Notes under the pieces: generated by a model | What the model was told of the DNA's origin: nothing | Databases searched by the model: none | The model's input: the letters and a program-made list of their open reading frames with translations, nothing else | Origin: Verrucomicrobiota bacterium | GTDB lineage: Bacteria; Verrucomicrobiota; Verrucomicrobiia; Opitutales; Opitutaceae | Assembly: GCA_025352985.1 (NCBI GenBank) | Contig: JANXRL010000173.1 | Coordinates: 1 to 39,772 of the forward strand | Direction: 5' to 3' | Length of the DNA stretch: 39,772 nt | Shown here: one piece after another, positions 27,589-34,870 of the stretch | How the letters are laid out: each line of letters begins with the position of its first letter | How positions within the stretch are numbered: the stretch's first letter is position 1 | Translations under genes and position numbers: made by a program

Positions 27589-28973
27589 TGTCTTCCTCAT
27601 TTTCCAAGCCTTGTCGCTGGTTGCTCCGCAAGCTCGTGCTCGTGGTCTTGATCGCGTTGGTCGGCTTCGCGACCTGCGGGTTCTGGCTTTTTGACCGCAA
27701 CGCCGAGAATTATGAAAACGATCCTGGCGTGCACGTGGCTTACCACGAGCATTGCGAGCGTGAACTGGCGCGGCTGGAGGAGGAGATCGCAGGTCTCGAT
27801 GTGATTATCTGCGAGCGTGAACAACGCGAAGCAACGGCCGCCCGGGTGGTAAAGGCTCTCGGTAAATTGGAGAATGCCTGGGACCGCCTTATCTGGAACA
27901 ACGCCCAGCAACGCGCGAACGATGAACAGCTCGCCCGCATGAAGACCATCGCCAGGGAAACTAGGAGCGAACTGGTGCACCTGCGGCGCGAACGGGTGTT
28001 GAAGGAATACGACCGCGAGGATGCCAGCCAGGAGCTGGCTCGTGTCGAGCGGACCTTACGCGACCTTGACGAGGGCATTTCTTTGAAGGGCCACTACGCG
28101 AAGGAAGCGTGGCATCAGGGCCGGGGTTATGTCGCGCTCGTCTTGACGGCTTACCTACTGGGGCCGTCGTCCGCGTGTTTAGGACTTTATTTCTGTCTGG
28201 CACCGATCATCACGCGGGGCCGTCCGTTGCGCTTGGCGGGCGCACCAGTCGCGTTTACCACTGTCAGCGCCCCCACGGAGGTGGTCGAGAGCGCCTTGTG
28301 GCCCGGGTCTGTATTTCGGGGAAAGAAAAAATTTTTCGCGGCGGCGGACGATGATTTGGTGCGGAAATCGCGCCTGTTGATGAGCTGGCGTATTCCGTTT
28401 TCGAGTCTGGCGTGCGGGTTTTTCAATCTGCTCGAGGTGCGCAACGTCCGCAACGACGGTGGGCGGAAGATCACGCTGGCTTGTTTGCGGATGCAGGGGG
28501 GCAAATTCAAGGTAGTGGACGTGCCCGAGGGCGGTTCGTTGGTGCTTCGTCCGGGGTTTCTTGCCGGGCTTATTTTCAAGTCGGCGGAGCCTTTGGTCAT
28601 CCGTCGGCATTGGAGGTTTTTTCACTGGCAGTCTTGGTCGGCGGGACAGTTCCGTTTTTTTGAGTTTGTGGGGCCGTGCCGCTTGATTCTGGCGGGTGAC
28701 GACACGTTGCGGGCGGAGCGACTGGTAGATGGCACGGAGGTGGCGGCGCCGGTTTTCCGGGTCAAGCAATCGAAGGTCGCCGCGTTTACGCCCAGTCTGG
28801 AATGCCGGCCGGTGAGGGCCATTTCGTTCTGGCGTTACTACACGGGGGCGGCGCGGCTGTTTGAAGCGGGTTTCTCGGGGCCCGGGGTAGTGGTGTATGC
28901 AACGCCGCACGCGCAGGGCGGCATCAAGTCTTCGTCATGGTGTCGGCGGGTGCTGAAGGTCTTCGGGCTTTGA
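27588..28973 (+). CDS. Unknown membrane protein: TM, coiled coil, TM, beta-rich domain
   Basis: A 461-residue protein I do not recognise. After a basic N-terminus there is a membrane segment (about 15-35). Next is a long charged helix with heptad pattern (about 50-170, rich in Glu, Arg and Leu, such as CERELARLEEEIAGLDVII and QELARVERTLRDLDEGI). A second membrane segment (about 180-205) precedes a beta-rich C-terminal part (210-461) with PEGGSLVLRPGFLAGLIF and GPCRLILAGDD. That last domain faintly recalls AIM24-type folds, but I would not assign it. The layout suggests a coiled-coil loop across one side of the membrane and a large domain on the other. It overlaps the RidA gene stop by one base. 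Confidence 0.8.
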   Translation: MSSSFSKPCRWLLRKLVLVVLIALVGFATCGFWLFDRNAENYENDPGVHVAYHEHCERELARLEEEIAGLDVIICEREQREATAARVVKALGKLENAWDRLIWNNAQQRANDEQLARMKTIARETRSELVHLRRERVLKEYDREDASQELARVERTLRDLDEGISLKGHYAKEAWHQGRGYVALVLTAYLLGPSSACLGLYFCLAPIITRGRPLRLAGAPVAFTTVSAPTEVVESALWPGSVFRGKKKFFAAADDDLVRKSRLLMSWRIPFSSLACGFFNLLEVRNVRNDGGRKITLACLRMQGGKFKVVDVPEGGSLVLRPGFLAGLIFKSAEPLVIRRHWRFFHWQSWSAGQFRFFEFVGPCRLILAGDDTLRAERLVDGTEVAAPVFRVKQSKVAAFTPSLECRPVRAISFWRYYTGAARLFEAGFSGPGVVVYATPHAQGGIKSSSWCRRVLKVFGL

Positions 28974-29253
28974 AGTCAGTAACCGCGATCCGATCTACGC
29001 CGCCTGACAACTTGTTGCTTTCGTCTCCTGATTCATGCCCCCTCGTCCCGAGCGGCCGTGATCAAGCTGATGTTTCAGCAAATCCTCGCTAACCCGCTCG
29101 CCACACAACCTCCTTGGCTTTCCCTCTTAAATCTCATTTTCGCATTTATGGGCGGTCGATTTTCGCCTGCTGCGGGTTTGCAGGCGCTGCTGCAGAATCG
29201 CCTATAAATGGACTCCTGCACCGGAAACACTTAAGTGCATTCAGAAAGTTGTG
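28974..29253. other. 280-base gap without a supported gene
   Basis: I see no gene, strong hairpin or repeat here. A short stretch can be translated as VIKLMFQQILANPLATQPPW, but it has no proper start context and stops soon. It may contain the 3' end signals of the plus-strand unit and of the converging LysE-type gene. Confidence 0.5.
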
Positions 29254-29886
29254 TCATTTCCTGGAAATAATCCATAGCCGGGTGGCGATTTGCCAGACGC
29301 CAAAGACGATGATCGCGAGACCTGCGATGTGGGTGATGATGTGCAGGGTGCGTGTGCTCAACTTTCGTCCGAACCAGGCTGCACCCAGACTTAGCGCCAG
29401 CCACCATACCGAGGACCCAAGGAAGACGCCGAGCACGAGAGAGCCCGTTATGAACAGCGTATCAGCCCCCGGTGTGAGCCCCATTGCGGCAAGAATAAAG
29501 GTCAATGCGAGCAGCGTGGCGGGGTTTGCCAACGTAAGGACGAGCGTAGAAAAATAAGCTGTATGCAGGCTTGGTGCATGTTCGGGGCGTGCCTCGGCGG
29601 AAGGCGGCGGAGTGCGGTATGTATGGATGCCCAAGCCGATGAGAATGGCGCCGGCCGCGAGCTGGAGTCCGGTGTGGTAACGGTCGAGCGCGGAGGTGAT
29701 CGCAGTAACGCCGATCGCGGCGATGCCCGCACAGAGGGTATCGGCCGTGGCGACACCGAGGCCGGACATGAAACCCACCAGCTTGCCGTCGGTGAGGCTG
29801 CGACGCAGACAGAGAAGGCAGATCGGGCCCACCGCAGCGGCGAGGGCGAAACCGATGATGATGCCTTTGAGGAGGTGCTGCGTCAC
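29254..29886 (-). CDS. LysE-type amino acid exporter
   Basis: A 210-residue inner-membrane protein of the LysE/RhtB family, with five to six hydrophobic segments. The N-terminus LLKGIIIGFALAAAVGPICLLCLRRSL has the family's glycine-proline signature in its first span. LVLTLANPATLLALTFILAAMG follows in the middle and the last spans are LHIITHIAGLAIIVFGVW. Exported amino acids cannot be predicted. I chose the GTG at 29886, because longer starts add a serine-rich stretch encoded by a pyrimidine-rich region unlike the rest of the protein. It stands 83 bases or more from its neighbours. Confidence 0.87.
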   Translation of the reverse strand: MTQHLLKGIIIGFALAAAVGPICLLCLRRSLTDGKLVGFMSGLGVATADTLCAGIAAIGVTAITSALDRYHTGLQLAAGAILIGLGIHTYRTPPPSAEARPEHAPSLHTAYFSTLVLTLANPATLLALTFILAAMGLTPGADTLFITGSLVLGVFLGSSVWWLALSLGAAWFGRKLSTRTLHIITHIAGLAIIVFGVWQIATRLWIISRK

Positions 29887-30000
29887 GGGTGGTTGGAGGG
29901 GGAAGCTTGGAGCTGAGAAGCTAGAGCGGAGGTCGGAGAGCAGGAGAGTTAAGGGGCTTGAGCTAAGAGCAAGAAATCGGAGATGGGGCACGAAGCTTTT
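29887..30000. other. Purine-rich stretch upstream of the LysE-type gene
   Basis: On the plus strand this stretch is mostly G and A, with loosely repeated AGCT and GAG words: GAGCTGAGAAGCTAGAGC, later GAGCTAAGAGCAAGAAATCGGAG. The opposite strand, which is the template side of the exporter's leader, is pyrimidine-rich. The composition is unlike the coding regions around it. A regulatory or low-complexity leader role is possible, but I have no firm reading. Confidence 0.4.
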
Positions 30001-30134
30001 ACCACTCATGGAATCGCCAACGATTGAGCGGAGGGGTGCTGATGCCACCGGGGATTGAAGGGAGGTGAATCAGTTGGAATTTTCGGGAAGGCACTGAGAA
30101 CGAGAATGAAGTGGGGCTGGTTTGAACTGTTCGC

Positions 30135-30169
30135 AAAAAAGCCACCGGCAGCGGGCTGCGGGTGGCTTT
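30135..30169 (-). terminator. Rho-independent terminator of the long GreA gene
   Basis: On the minus strand AAAGCCACC (30169-30161) pairs with GGTGGCTTT (30146-30138). An inner GCAGC and GCTGC arm lengthens the hairpin, and a run of T's (six A's at 30135-30140 on the plus strand) follows. It lies just past the stop of the GreA-like gene. Confidence 0.88.
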
Positions 30170-30206
30170 GGAATCGCGACGTGAAGTCACTCCTGCATCG
30201 GCATTA

Positions 30207-32048
30207 TTAGATCGTGTCGGCGTAGCGGCCGATGGACTTGATGGTGTATGTTTCCTCGGAGGTGCCGATCTTCACCTTCACGCTTTCGCCGGTTTTTTTG
30301 CCGAGCAGGGCGAGGCCGAGGGGGGTCTTGTAGGAGAGGATGTCTTTCTCGGGAACGCTGTCCCAGGCACCGAGGAGCGTGTATTTGACCTGCTTGCCGG
30401 CGCCGGAGACCTCGACAATGCTGCCGACGCTGACCTGCTCGGAGTTGGCCTCCTTGAAGTCGGTGATACGGGCGCGGCTGAGTTCCTTTTCGAGCTGAGA
30501 CTTCTGCGCCATGAGGACTGTCTGGTCCTGCTTGGCCATCTTGTATTCGGAGTTTTCCTTCAAGTCGCCGTGCTCGCGGGCGGTGGCGATGGCCTTGGAG
30601 TTTTCCGGGATCTTCTTGGAGACGATCGTCTCGTATTCGATGCGTTTGGTCTCGTAGCTGGAGCGGGAGACGAGGATCTGTTCCTCGTTGGACTCGGCTT
30701 CCTTTGCGACGATGGACTGGATGCCGGGGAAAATCTTGATGAAGCGGGCGAGGAGCGACTTCTTGGTGAGTTCCTCGAAGCCTTGGTTGAGCATGAGGGC
30801 GTTCGCGAGATCGCGGGCGGTCTCGGGATCGGCGGTCGAGAGGAGGTCGGCGATGAGGTCGGTGTCCTCGGACAGGATGTCGCCGAGCGGGATGCGGCGG
30901 GCGCTGGCGGCCTGGAGCGCCTCGTAGTCGATGGCGAAGAAGATGGCGCTGAGGAGGCGGGGGGTGATGAGGTCGTTGAGCAGCTTGGCGAATTTCTTCG
31001 AGTGGCGGTTCTTGACGATCCAGAGCAGGACAGGGGCGCGGAGGTTCTGCTCGACCTGCCAGCGCTTGAGGGCGGCGGCGAGTTCGTCGGCATGGCCGTT
31101 TTCCACGAGGAAGTTGATGCACTCGGTGGTGAATTTTCCCTGGCTCGTTTTGAGGAGGGTGAAAGCGGCGTCGCGATATTCGATGGGGTGCGTCTCCTTG
31201 ACGAGGTCGAGAAAGTGGCTCTGGAAGGGGACGGGGATTTTGTCGGCGATATCCACGAGGTCGCGGACGTTGGCGATGAGGGAGGCTTGCGAAGGCTCGA
31301 GGGTGGAGACATCGACGCCGACCAGCTTGGCGAGGGAGTCGCGAACGAAGGCGCCGTAGAGGCGCTCGGCGGCGTCGAGCTGGTTGCTGTCCTTCACGGA
31401 CTCGGTGACACCGGTGAGGATGGCCTTGAGGTCGCCCTTGACTTCCTTGGAACCGGCGGCGGCGACGAGGTCCTCGGCGAGGAGGATGCGGCGGCGGGCG
31501 GAGCGGGTGCCGTTGAACTGCTCCATGATCTCGTCCTCGGCGGACACGGGGGTCTCGCGGAGGATGTAGCACTCGGTCTTCTTGGCGGGGACGGCGATGC
31601 GGGGGTCCTTGGCGATGGCCTTCTTGGCGGAGGACCACCATTTCTTAAATTTGTCTTCGCCCAGCACCTCGGCGAGTGTGATTTCGAGGTCGATGGCGGT
31701 GGTGGCGTTGTTGGGATAGGCTTGAAGGCCCTCGACTACCAGTTGCGCGGGATCTTCGGCGATGAGCTTGGCGATCTTGGCTGACTCGGTCTGCTTGCGG
31801 ACGAGCAAGTGGTTGGCCGGGAGGATCTGCATGGAGCCAAGACAGAACGCGGGGTCCATTGGGTGGCCCTTCTTATTCAGAAAGTCGATGATGAGCTTTT
31901 GGGTGGCATCGTTATAGGACTTGATCTGACCGAAGCCCCAGCTGCGGTGAATGCAGTAGGCACCGGGCTCCATGGCTTCTAGCTGCGCCTTGGAGGGTTT
32001 CAGGGATGGATTTTTCGCGATGAGCGCAGAGACGGCTTCCGAGTTCAT
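30207..32048 (-). CDS. greA: GreA-type transcript cleavage factor with a 450-residue N-terminal extension
   Basis: A 613-residue protein whose last 156 residues (458-613) are a complete GreA: a coiled-coil with the acidic tip EHGDLKENSEYKMAKQDQ (Asp495, Glu498), then the FKBP-like domain VSVGSIVEVSG to SIGRYADTI. GreA rescues backtracked RNA polymerase by stimulating RNA cleavage. The 457 residues before it are mostly alpha-helical with a small beta domain at 30-75 (YCIHRSWGFGQIKSYNDA), and are not part of ordinary GreA (about 158 residues). A long N-terminal part is also known from Chlamydia GreA, so this seems to be a PVC-group form. The MNSEAVSALI start is clear. The N-terminal role is unknown. 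Confidence 0.92.
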   Translation of the reverse strand: MNSEAVSALIAKNPSLKPSKAQLEAMEPGAYCIHRSWGFGQIKSYNDATQKLIIDFLNKKGHPMDPAFCLGSMQILPANHLLVRKQTESAKIAKLIAEDPAQLVVEGLQAYPNNATTAIDLEITLAEVLGEDKFKKWWSSAKKAIAKDPRIAVPAKKTECYILRETPVSAEDEIMEQFNGTRSARRRILLAEDLVAAAGSKEVKGDLKAILTGVTESVKDSNQLDAAERLYGAFVRDSLAKLVGVDVSTLEPSQASLIANVRDLVDIADKIPVPFQSHFLDLVKETHPIEYRDAAFTLLKTSQGKFTTECINFLVENGHADELAAALKRWQVEQNLRAPVLLWIVKNRHSKKFAKLLNDLITPRLLSAIFFAIDYEALQAASARRIPLGDILSEDTDLIADLLSTADPETARDLANALMLNQGFEELTKKSLLARFIKIFPGIQSIVAKEAESNEEQILVSRSSYETKRIEYETIVSKKIPENSKAIATAREHGDLKENSEYKMAKQDQTVLMAQKSQLEKELSRARITDFKEANSEQVSVGSIVEVSGAGKQVKYTLLGAWDSVPEKDILSYKTPLGLALLGKKTGESVKVKIGTSEETYTIKSIGRYADTI

Positions 32049-32143
32049 AAATGGGTTTTTCTGTTCTGAATTGGTGAGTTGAGCGCATGGGGGGGATGGA
32101 TGTCAACCAACGGCTTTTTGCGCGGGCCGCACCCGAAACGGAC

Positions 32144-32169
32144 AAGGCCCGCTCGGGAGAGCGGGCCTT
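32144..32169. terminator. Strong hairpin between msrA and greA
   Basis: AAGGCCCGCTC (32144-32154) pairs perfectly with GAGCGGGCCTT (32159-32169) over a four-base loop. It lies 30 bases past the msrA stop on the minus strand. Neither side has a T-run beyond two bases, so termination may be weak or Rho-aided. It may also insulate the greA start. Confidence 0.6.
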
Positions 32170-32198
32170 GCGGAGCCAAAAGTGCGAGAGACGAAACT

Positions 32199-32780
32199 TC
32201 AGTGGGCGGGGGCGAGGCCCTTTTTCAATTTATCCACCTTGGGTTTGATGACGTAAACGCAGTAGCCAGCGTCTGGATTTTTGGCGAAGTAGTCCTGATG
32301 GTAGTCCTCGGCAGGCCAAAATTTCACCAGTGGCACAATCGCCGTGGTAAGTGGTTTAGAGAAGGTTTTCGCAGCCTCAGCGCGGGAATTTTCGGCGGCG
32401 ATTTTTTGGGCGGCGTCGGCGTAGAGGATGACCGAGCGGTATTGGTCGCCGTGGTCGTTGCCCTGGCCGCCGACTTGGGTGGGGTTGTGGACCTTCCAGA
32501 AGAAGGTGAGGAGTTCGTCCAAGGTGATTTTGGCGGGATCGAATTCGATTTTAACGACTTCCGCGTGTCCGGTGTCGCCTTGGCAGACATCATCGTAGGA
32601 CGGGTGTTTGACCGAACCTCCGGAGTAGCCGCAGGTGACGGCGGTGACGCCGGGTTTCAGCTTGTAGGCGGCGTCAAGGCACCAGAAGCAGCCGCCGCCG
32701 AGGACGACGGAGTCGGCGCGGGCGACAAGCGCGTGTAACGCGGCGAAGCCGAGGAGAAACAGAAGGGTGCGCGGGAACAT
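32199..32780 (-). CDS. msrA: Exported peptide methionine sulfoxide reductase A
   Basis: Reduces the S-form of methionine sulfoxide in proteins. It has a signal peptide (residues 1-22, LLFLLGFAALHALVARA), so it should work outside the inner membrane. The catalytic Cys31 is in the motif GGGCFWCLDAAYK. Family segments TCGYSGGSVKHPSYDDVCQGDTGHAEVVKIEFDP, NPTQVGGQGNDHGDQYRSVI and AEDYHQDYFAKNP are all present. It has 193 residues, normal for the family with a leader. It begins ten bases after the msrB stop and so belongs to a two-gene unit. The protein needs a reductant from elsewhere, because no DsbD, thioredoxin-like or MsrPQ gene is adjacent. Confidence 0.95.
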   Translation of the reverse strand: MFPRTLLFLLGFAALHALVARADSVVLGGGCFWCLDAAYKLKPGVTAVTCGYSGGSVKHPSYDDVCQGDTGHAEVVKIEFDPAKITLDELLTFFWKVHNPTQVGGQGNDHGDQYRSVILYADAAQKIAAENSRAEAAKTFSKPLTTAIVPLVKFWPAEDYHQDYFAKNPDAGYCVYVIKPKVDKLKKGLAPAH

Positions 32781-32790
32781 GGTGCGGGGC

Positions 32791-33390
32791 TCAGGGAGCG
32801 GTTGTCGGCTGTGCGGGGGCTTTGTGTTTGGCGACCCAGGCTTCGTAGTCCTTGCGCGGCATGAAGCGGAGGGAAGCGGAGTTTATGCAGTAGCGTTTGA
32901 ACGTGGGCGCGGGGCCGTCGTCAAAAACATGGCCGAGGTGGGCGCCGTCGGTGGAAACGTGGACCTCGGTGCGCATCATGCCGTAGCTCTCGTCGGTCTC
33001 TTCTTTGATGAAGAGGGGCTCGATGGACTTAGTGAAGCTCGGCCAGCCGGTGCCGCTTTCGAATTTGTCGCGGCTGTCAAAAAGCGGAGTGTCGCTGCAC
33101 ACGGAGAAATAGACGCCGTCGGTGTGGTTGTTCCAATATTCGTTCTGGAAAGGAGGCTCGGTGCCCTGCTGCCGGGCGACGCGGAACTGGACGGGAGTGA
33201 GCAGTTTTTTCCACTCGGCGTCGGTGTGTTGGACCGTGTTATTCGACATGTCGATGATGACCTTGGAGGGAAGTCCGCAGGCGGAGGTGCAGGCGGTTTC
33301 AGAGGGGGTGATAGTGGATTTCATGGGTGCTTGGGCAAAGAGATAGGAGGCGACGGCGACCGAGGAGCAAAGGATAATGGGCCATTTCAT
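32791..33390 (-). CDS. msrB: Exported peptide methionine sulfoxide reductase B
   Basis: Reduces the R-form of methionine sulfoxide. Residues 1-20 are a signal peptide, followed by a linker with two cysteines (34 and 38). The MsrB core runs from about 60 to 180: NHTDGVYFSVCSDTPLFDSRDKF, ESGTGWPSF, VHVSTDGAHLGHVFDDGP, and the catalytic Cys168 in RYCINSASLRF. The CxxC pairs that hold zinc in many MsrB are absent (one lone cysteine at 98). The usual cysteine in SGCGWP is a threonine here. It leads the msrB-msrA unit, divergent from rsmB. Confidence 0.95.
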   Translation of the reverse strand: MKWPIILCSSVAVASYLFAQAPMKSTITPSETACTSACGLPSKVIIDMSNNTVQHTDAEWKKLLTPVQFRVARQQGTEPPFQNEYWNNHTDGVYFSVCSDTPLFDSRDKFESGTGWPSFTKSIEPLFIKEETDESYGMMRTEVHVSTDGAHLGHVFDDGPAPTFKRYCINSASLRFMPRKDYEAWVAKHKAPAQPTTAP

Positions 33391-33438
33391 GACGGGTAAG
33401 AGTGGGAGGGAGGAGGATTATTCCCGCAGGTTTTAATC

Positions 33439-33456
33439 CACCCGTTGTTACGGGTG
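33439..33456. promoter_or_regulatory. Perfect 18-base palindrome between msrB and rsmB
   Basis: CACCCGT and ACGGGTG flank a four-base spacer in the 150-base divergent region, 49 bases upstream of msrB and about 85 upstream of rsmB. Its position suits an operator for the methionine sulfoxide reductase genes. No regulator gene is nearby, and a hairpin in the leader is an equal possibility. Confidence 0.45.
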
Positions 33457-33540
33457 AAGTTAGCCGACGGACGCGATAACGCAAATCGGACGGCGGGCTT
33501 CGGGCTTGCAAGCGGGGCGCGCCGCCTGACTTTGGGGCGC

Positions 33541-34851
33541 ATGACAAAACCCTTCAAGGCGACCGCAACGACCGATGCGTGGGCCCTCGCCGTGCAATTG
33601 CTGGTGCGCTGGCTGGACAACCACGAACGCGTGGACGTGCTGCTCGACAGCCTGCCGCGCTCGCTGGGCCGTGCCGAACGCGGGCGCTGTCAGCATTTAC
33701 TTTTCGGTGCTGTGCGGCATCTGGGGCGCGTGGAGGCGATTTTCACGCCGCTGCTGGCGCGTCCGCCGCGCTCCACGGTGAAGGCTGTGCTTCTCATCGC
33801 GGGCTATGAACTTGTCGAAGGCGGCGCGGAGGGTCATGTGGCGCGCGTCGTCCATCACGCGGTCGAGCAGACGAAGACCCTCGCCAGCGCGCCCGAGGCG
33901 AAGCTCGTCAACGCGGTCGTGCGCAAGATCGCCACGGCGATCGAGGCGCAAAAGACGCCGGGAAAGCTCGCGCATTTTTCGGAGCTGGCGGCGTATTATT
34001 CGCATCCGGAGTGGATGGTGAAACGCTGGCTGGCGCAGTTTGGCGCGGAGGAAACCCGTGCGTTGCTCGACTGGAACCAGAAACCTGCGCCGGTTTATGC
34101 GCGCTGGCGTCTGGAGGATCGTCTCCCCGAAGGCGACGATGCGGCGCTGCTGGTGCCGACGTCGTGGAAAGGATTTTACGAGGTTAAGTCCGGTTCGTGG
34201 CCGCGCATCGAGGCGCTCATCGCGGATGGCACGTTGTTCCTGCAAGACCCGGCGACGCGCCATGCGACCGACCTGCTCGCGCCCAAAGCGGGCGAGATGA
34301 TCCTCGATGCCTGCGCCGCGCCCGGCGGCAAGAGCCTGGCCATCGCGGATGTGATGGGCTCGGGCCGCGTGGTGGCGATCGATCTGCCGGGGCCGCGCAT
34401 CGAGCGGCTGAAGCAAAATCTGTCGCGAGCCAAAGGCGCGGACGTCGCGCTCGTGCAGGGCGATCTTATGCAAGCGGAGAGCGAAGGGCTGTTCAAGCAG
34501 CACGCGCTTCCCGAGGTTTACGACGCGGTGCTCCTCGATGTGCCGTGCTCCAACACCGGAGTCATGCGTCATCGCGTGGATGTGAAATGGCGGTTGCAGA
34601 TCGCGGATTTCGCGAAACATGCGCGGCAGCAGGGGGAGTTGCTCAGCGCGGCGGCGCGGTTTGTGAGGCCGGGCGGGCGGCTTCTTTACAGCACGTGCAG
34701 TCTCGACGCCGAAGAAAATGAAGGCGTGATCAAACTATTTTTGGAAAAGACGCGCGGGCGCTACAAGGTCGAGGCGAAGCACCAGAGCCTGCCGTGGGTG
34801 GATGGACATGACGGCGCGGCGGCTTATCTGCTGCGGAAGTCGGCGGACTGA
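33541..34851 (+). CDS. rsmB: 16S rRNA m5C967 methyltransferase RsmB
   Basis: A 436-residue SAM-dependent RNA methyltransferase that makes 5-methylcytosine at position 967 of 16S rRNA. The N-terminal third is the NusB-like RNA-binding domain (AVQLLVRWLDNHERVDVLLDS and VKAVLLIAGYEL). The Rossmann core has LDACAAPGGKSLAIADVMG (SAM site), VVAIDLPGPRIERLKQN, LDVPCSNTGVMRHR with one of the two catalytic-site cysteines, and YSTCSLDAEENEG with the other. The ATG at 33541 is preferred, as the frame further up (to 33445) gives an arginine-rich tail that does not fit the family. The gene is alone in its direction. Confidence 0.93.
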   Translation: MTKPFKATATTDAWALAVQLLVRWLDNHERVDVLLDSLPRSLGRAERGRCQHLLFGAVRHLGRVEAIFTPLLARPPRSTVKAVLLIAGYELVEGGAEGHVARVVHHAVEQTKTLASAPEAKLVNAVVRKIATAIEAQKTPGKLAHFSELAAYYSHPEWMVKRWLAQFGAEETRALLDWNQKPAPVYARWRLEDRLPEGDDAALLVPTSWKGFYEVKSGSWPRIEALIADGTLFLQDPATRHATDLLAPKAGEMILDACAAPGGKSLAIADVMGSGRVVAIDLPGPRIERLKQNLSRAKGADVALVQGDLMQAESEGLFKQHALPEVYDAVLLDVPCSNTGVMRHRVDVKWRLQIADFAKHARQQGELLSAAARFVRPGGRLLYSTCSLDAEENEGVIKLFLEKTRGRYKVEAKHQSLPWVDGHDGAAAYLLRKSAD

Positions 34852-34870
34852 GTGACAAGTGGGGGTGGCC

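Noticed and set aside
28974-29253. Possible small gene in the gap after the coiled-coil protein
   Set aside because: Only short frames without starts or ribosome sites; no family resemblance.
30162-31784. Long open frame (540 codons) opposite the GreA gene
   Set aside because: Composition is Gly/Glu/Val-rich in the way expected of the complementary strand of a Lys/Ala-rich gene; the GreA reading is secure.
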